This document shows positions 59,809 through 64,000 of a DNA stretch of 64,000 bases, in pieces. Numbering within the stretch: the stretch's first letter is position 1; every line of letters begins with the position of its first letter. The notes below the pieces were generated by a model. The model was not told the DNA's origin. It worked only from the letters and a program-made list of their open reading frames with translations, and ran no database searches. This DNA is from Bolinopsis microptera (Eukaryota > Ctenophora > Tentaculata > Lobata > Bolinopsidae): positions 15,208,322-15,272,321 of the forward strand of contig NC_087084.1 of assembly GCF_026151205.1 (NCBI RefSeq), in the 5' to 3' direction. Position numbers and translations under genes: made by a program.

Positions 59809-59988
59809 GGAGCTGGAGAAAATGTCCTGGTTTTAGTGTATTTGGAGAGTGCAGTAAACCACTAGCTTCTTTTGTGTGGGTTAGTCTTTTAGGGCTACGT
59901 TTAGTTGAAGCAGTCCACTATTTATTTGTTGTTTGCCATTTTTCGCGTGATTTCGCATGGTTATTTTGCCGCATTATCACCGAATAAC

Positions 59989-62692
59989 CAGGGGTGTAGG
60001 AAGCGGGGGGGCAGGGGGGGCCATCGCCCCCCCCATGAAATCTGGGCAAGGGGCCAAAAAGGGCCAATTTTTTAGTTTAGGTTTCTAAAAATTTTTGGGA
60101 AAAAATTTTTCCCGAAAATTTTTTAAGTGAAGTCAAAAATTTTCTAAGTTTTCTTGGAAACTACTTTTGTTCATGTTTCATACTACCCTGATCATTATGA
60201 GCAAAAAATATTTTTTTCGGTTTTCGAAGTTCGATATACGATTTTCGACGCGACTCGAGGGTTCCCCTTTGTCATGCGATCTCGGAAGGCAGGCCTCCCC
60301 TTCGCAATACGAGCTCGGAAGCGGGAGCTCTGCTTTCAGAGGTACGTATCGAGAATGACTCGGACTGAACATTTTCTATGTCAAAAATTTTCAAAGTTTT
60401 CTTGGAAACTACTTTTGTTCATGTTTCATGCTACCCTGATCATTCTGAGCCGAAAATTTTTTTTTCGGTTTTTGAAGTCCGCACCTACCTTTCGATATAC
60501 GATTTTGGACTCGAGGGTTCCCCTTTGTCATGCGATCTCGGAAGGCAGGCCTCCCCTTCGCAATACAAGCTCAGAAGCGGGAGCTCTGCTTTCAGAGGTA
60601 CGTATCGAGAATGACTCGGACTGAACATTTTCTATGTCAAAAATTTTCAAAGTTTTCTTGGAAACTACTTTTGTTCATGTTTCATGCTACCCTGATCATT
60701 CTGAGCCGAAAATTTTTTTTTCGGTTTTTGAAGTCCGCACCTACCTTTCGATATACGATTTTGGACTCGAGGGTTCCCCTTTGTCATGCGATCTCGGAAG
60801 GCAGGCCTCCCCTTCGCAATACAAGCTCAGAAGCGGGAGCTCTGCTTTCAGAGGTACGTATCGAGAATGACTCGGACTGAACATTTTCTATGTCCAAAAT
60901 TTTCAAAGTTTTCTTGGAAACTACTTTTGTTCATGTTTCATGCTACCCTGATCATTCTGAGCCGAAAATATTTTTTTCGGTTTTCGAAGTCCGCACCTAC
61001 CCTTTGATATACGATTTTGGACTCGAGGGTTCCCCTTTGTCATGCGATCTCGGAAGGCAGGCCTCCCCTTCGCAATACGAGCTCGGAAGCAGGAGCTCTA
61101 CTTTCAGAGGTACGTATCGAGAATGACTCGGACTGAACATTTTCTCAGTCAAAAATTTTCAAAGTTTTCTTAGAAACTACTTTTGTTCATGTTTCATACT
61201 ACCCTGATCATTATGAGCTAAAAATATTTTGTTCGGTTTTCGAAGTTCGATATACGATTTTGGACTCGAGGGTTCCCCTTTGTCATGCGATCTCGGAAGG
61301 CAGGCCTCCCCTTCGCAATACGAGCTCGGAAGCAGGAGCTCTACTTTCAGAGGTACGTATCGAGAATGACTCGGACTGAACATTTTCTAAGTCAAAAATG
61401 TTCAAAGTTTTCTTGGAAACTACTTTTGTTCATGTTTCATGCTACCCTGATCATTCTGAGCCGAAAATATTTTTTTCGGTTTTCGAAGTCCGCACCTACC
61501 CTTCGATATACGATTTTGGACTCGAGGGTTCCCCTTTGTCATGCGATCTCGGAAGGCAGGCCTCCCCTTCGCAATACGAGCTCGGAAGCGGGAGCTCTGC
61601 TTTCAGAGGTACGTATATCGAGAATGACTCGGACCGAAAATTTTCTAAGTAAAAATTTTTCAAAGTTTTTCTGGAAATTACTTTTGTTCATGTTTCATGC
61701 TACCCTGATCATTCTGAGCCAAAAATATTTTTTTCGGTTTTTTGAAGTCCGTACACCTACATTCGGAAGGTTGTGGATGTGATACTGATTGGTTTCATAT
61801 ACTAGGCAGTGTGCCATCGACCGTAAGACGCGCGCGCTGACCATTGAATGGTTTTTTAGCTCGTATTTCGGCCAGCACATTATTTCGGAAACAATCAAAA
61901 AGTTATAATACTTCCCATATAACAATTTTGTTGAAATTTGGTCAGCTTACGTAAACACTTATGTTCTACTGAACCTAAATTAGTTTGAGCAATTTCGATG
62001 GTCAGAATTTGAGTTATCAACGAATTTATACCTATTTTATCATTTTTAGACCTCTTAATCAAGGCCAATCTCTCCAAACTAAATTAGGTTCGGTAGTTAA
62101 GTATGATTAAAAGGTTCTGACAAATTTTCAGCATGATTCATGTCCAGGAACCGAAGATATGACAGAATAATACGACAAAAATCAACGAATTTCGCCAAAT
62201 TACGCGAATTTTACACCTAATTTTGCTTGCTAAAGCCGCGCACCATCAAATATGGCACCTAGGCGAAACTCACTGATCATTCCAAAAAGGTATGACAAAT
62301 TTGGTACTGTGAAAATTCTCACAGTCTCTAGAAAACAGTAGTACAAAAATTTTGAAAATCCGGGCAAGTTTATTTTTATCGTGCACCCCCTACATATACT
62401 AATTATAGAAAACGTGATATTTTGCCCACAGATATGAAGGAAAATACGCGAATTTGGTCCTCAGATTTAAAGGAAAATGTGCAATTTGACGTGGAGAACT
62501 GAAAAAATCGCGATTTGTCGTGAGGCCAGGATCTGAAAAATTGCGATTTGTCGCGGCAAACGTGAAAAATCGCGATACCGCACATGCTGCAATTTCCTTT
62601 TTTCCTTACCCTCGAAATTCAGGCATTGGCGCGAAGCGCCAAAAAATTTAGAATTTGGCCCCCCCATGAAGAAAATCATTCCTACACCCCTG
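59989..62692. mobile_element. Non-autonomous hAT-like element with internal tandem repeats
   Basis: Starts CAGGGGTGTAGGAA and ends with the exact inverse TTCCTACACCCCTG (14-bp TIR). A perfect 8-bp duplication, cgaataac, flanks it (59,981-59,988 and 62,693-62,700). The G/C-run subterminal regions (ggggccatcgcccccccc; tttggcccccccatgaag) mirror each other. Length is 2,704 bp, with no recognisable transposase. The interior has a ~250-bp tandem array followed by AT-rich sequence, part of which is related to about 5,918-6,030. Confidence 0.95.
60133..61780 (+). repeat. ~250-bp tandem array inside the hAT-like element
   Basis: Six to seven units of 246-258 bp start near 60,133, 60,379, 60,635, 60,891, 61,149 and 61,393, plus a decayed last one near 61,640. 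Each contains cttggaaactacttttgttc, gaccctgatcattctgagcc-like text, cgagggttcccctttgtcat and ggcaggcctccccttcgc. The copies are more than 90% alike by eye. Open frames here repeat with the unit and are not genes. Confidence 0.93.
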
Positions 62693-62830
62693 CGAATAAC
62701 ATTACTATAGTTTAACGCTTAGCAGATCGTTAAAACCAGATCGTTACAATCTAGATCATCAGATATTATTGAAGCTTGTAATTACAATATCTAATGCTCC
62801 TATAAATACTTTAATTAATTGTTTGTTCCG

Positions 62831-62959
62831 TTATTCTTTTTCCTTCCTCTTTTCCTTGTCATCCCCTTTAGTTTTAAGATTCTTGCTATAAATGGCTACA
62901 GCTAACACTATTAATGCTAAGTACCAAACAACAAGTGGGAGGTGGATCGTTGGTACCAT
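62831..62959 (-). CDS. Possible 42-residue single-pass membrane microprotein
   Basis: A short minus-strand frame starts at ATG 62,959, preceded by an in-frame TAA, and stops at 62,831. It predicts one N-terminal hydrophobic helix (LPLVVWYLALIVLAVAIY) and a strongly basic/charged tail (KTKGDDKEKRKEKE). This two-part design is common in real small integral membrane proteins. No family was recognised, and conservation cannot be judged here. A longer overlapping frame (63,095-62,886) lacks such structure. It could also be chance. Confidence 0.35.
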   Translation of the reverse strand: MVPTIHLPLVVWYLALIVLAVAIYSKNLKTKGDDKEKRKEKE

Positions 62960-64000
62960 TAAATCGATTTAACACCGCAATTCCAGTCGCAAGCCTGGGA
63001 CCACTACTAGCATAGTCACAACATCTACAAAGCTGCCATATAGCCTGACTGACAATTTTCTCGACTGACTGACAATGTTTCTTCTTTTTCCCCATTTAGA
63101 ATACAAAGATTAGTACATTTGAGCTTATGATTAATATTATATTTTTACCTATAGTTTACCTAGAATAAGCCAGTGTTGAGGATACAATTCAAGTTTGTTA
63201 AAGTTTCTTTATAGTAACTCCCAAAATATAAGGTTATTTCTGAACTTAAAGTAGTTGCTGTATTTATAGCATTAGCACAACCCAACTGTATTAATAGCAC
63301 GACTGTGAAATGCTGGCCAATAGAGCTTGGATTTACAAGGGGTTTTACAGTTGTGTGGTATATATAAGTATATTCTTCTTCTTTTTTTAAAATTTTTTAA
63401 AATTTTTTATAAAAACCCCCATTAAGAGTTATTCGTCACATTAATGATCACCATGTTTTGAAGATTTACGAAATAATATTTCGCAATAGTGAGACAAAAT
63501 CTTATTCAAGTTTTCATTCGTTCATGATCCTGCACCTGGTCTCCCAAAATAGTCGGTGAAACTGCTGTAACACCTAGTAATAGACCACGTGTCATGACGT
63601 CACACCACGTGTCATGACGTCACACCACGTGTCATGACGTCACACCTAGTAATAGAGACTCTAATAATAGTCGGTGAAACTGCTGTCTGATCATTTAATG
63701 TGTTCTAGAAACGTTCAACTCGTATATTTTCTAATTTGTGTGCTAAGCTGTGAAGAGACTCATAACTTGAAACAGCATGTTTATTGTTTACACAGTTCTA
63801 TAAGACAGTCTCTCCGAACATCTGCCACCAAACCCGCTATATCCCCCTCTGCAAAGTTATATCCCCCTCCCTCTGCAAAGCTTTATCCTGATGTGTCTCG
63901 AATGTGCCGTATCACTCTTTGTTCCACTTATTAAGGCTGCATAACGCGTGGTTACTCCACCCAAGCTACTTCACAGGGTCAGGTGTCCTGCTCCTCCGCA
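62960..64000. other. Non-coding, no further gene supported
   Basis: Apart from the tandem at 63,588 and a short doubled word at about 63,838-63,880 (tatccccctctgcaaag), nothing stands out. A candidate exon after ttgtttacacag (63,797) cannot be joined to anything within the window. Confidence 0.4.
63588..63645 (+). repeat. Tandem E-box/CRE motif (accacgtgtcatgacgtcac)
   Basis: Three copies of a 20-bp unit, each containing CACGTG and TGACGTCA. These are the canonical palindromic binding words for bHLH-zip and CREB/ATF factors. Similar words occur at 32.7 kb and 53.1 kb. Function as an enhancer is only a possibility. Confidence 0.8.

Overview
This window is metazoan nuclear DNA, almost certainly from an invertebrate (possibly a cnidarian or another early-branching animal; the sequence does not settle which). 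It is AT-rich, has GT-AG introns, four 5S rRNA copies, LINE and hAT transposons, a tRNA-derived SINE-like element and very many minisatellites. Most long open frames are low-complexity or repeat shadows. Only a few genes are supported.

Layout. 0-8.9 kb: gene-poor, with an inverted-repeat element (2.7-3.2 kb), a LINE 3' fragment (5.1-5.8 kb) and dispersed GC-hairpin repeats. 8,982-14,795: a 5.8-kb, almost perfectly palindromic foldback element with a matching flanking duplication. 16,611-21,992: a complete hAT transposon with an uninterrupted three-exon transposase gene, 13-bp TIRs and an 8-bp target duplication, sitting inside a 24-bp minisatellite. 22.6-23.7 kb: a broken LINE.

24,654-43,565 (+): the main host gene, a 17-exon homologue of TSC1 (hamartin), the subunit that stabilises TSC2 in the complex that restrains Rheb/mTORC1. 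The model reads in frame through every junction and gives 643 codons. Its 11.6-kb intron 8 holds a nested antisense gene for a small Ly6/LU-type GPI-anchored protein (30,060-31,184), several minisatellites, the SINE-like element, and a 6.4-kb tandem array in which only some repeat units carry a minus-strand 5S rRNA. Other TSC1 introns contain MITEs and minisatellites whose units copy the neighbouring splice site.

43.9-45.6 kb: an unrecognised basic protein gene with frame breaks. 45.6-50.5 kb (-): a LINE reverse transcriptase split by a 2.9-kb G-run-terminated element carrying a 1.6-kb polypyrimidine tract. 50.6-59.8 kb: mostly satellites, including an approximately 80-copy array with a CACGTG E-box in nearly every unit. 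59,989-62,692: a non-autonomous hAT-like element with internal ~250-bp tandem repeats. After it come a possible 42-residue membrane microprotein on the minus strand and E-box/CRE tandem repeats.

The most interesting signals are the splice-site-seeded minisatellites of the TSC1 gene, the 5S array with periodic 5S-less units inside an intron, and the giant palindrome.
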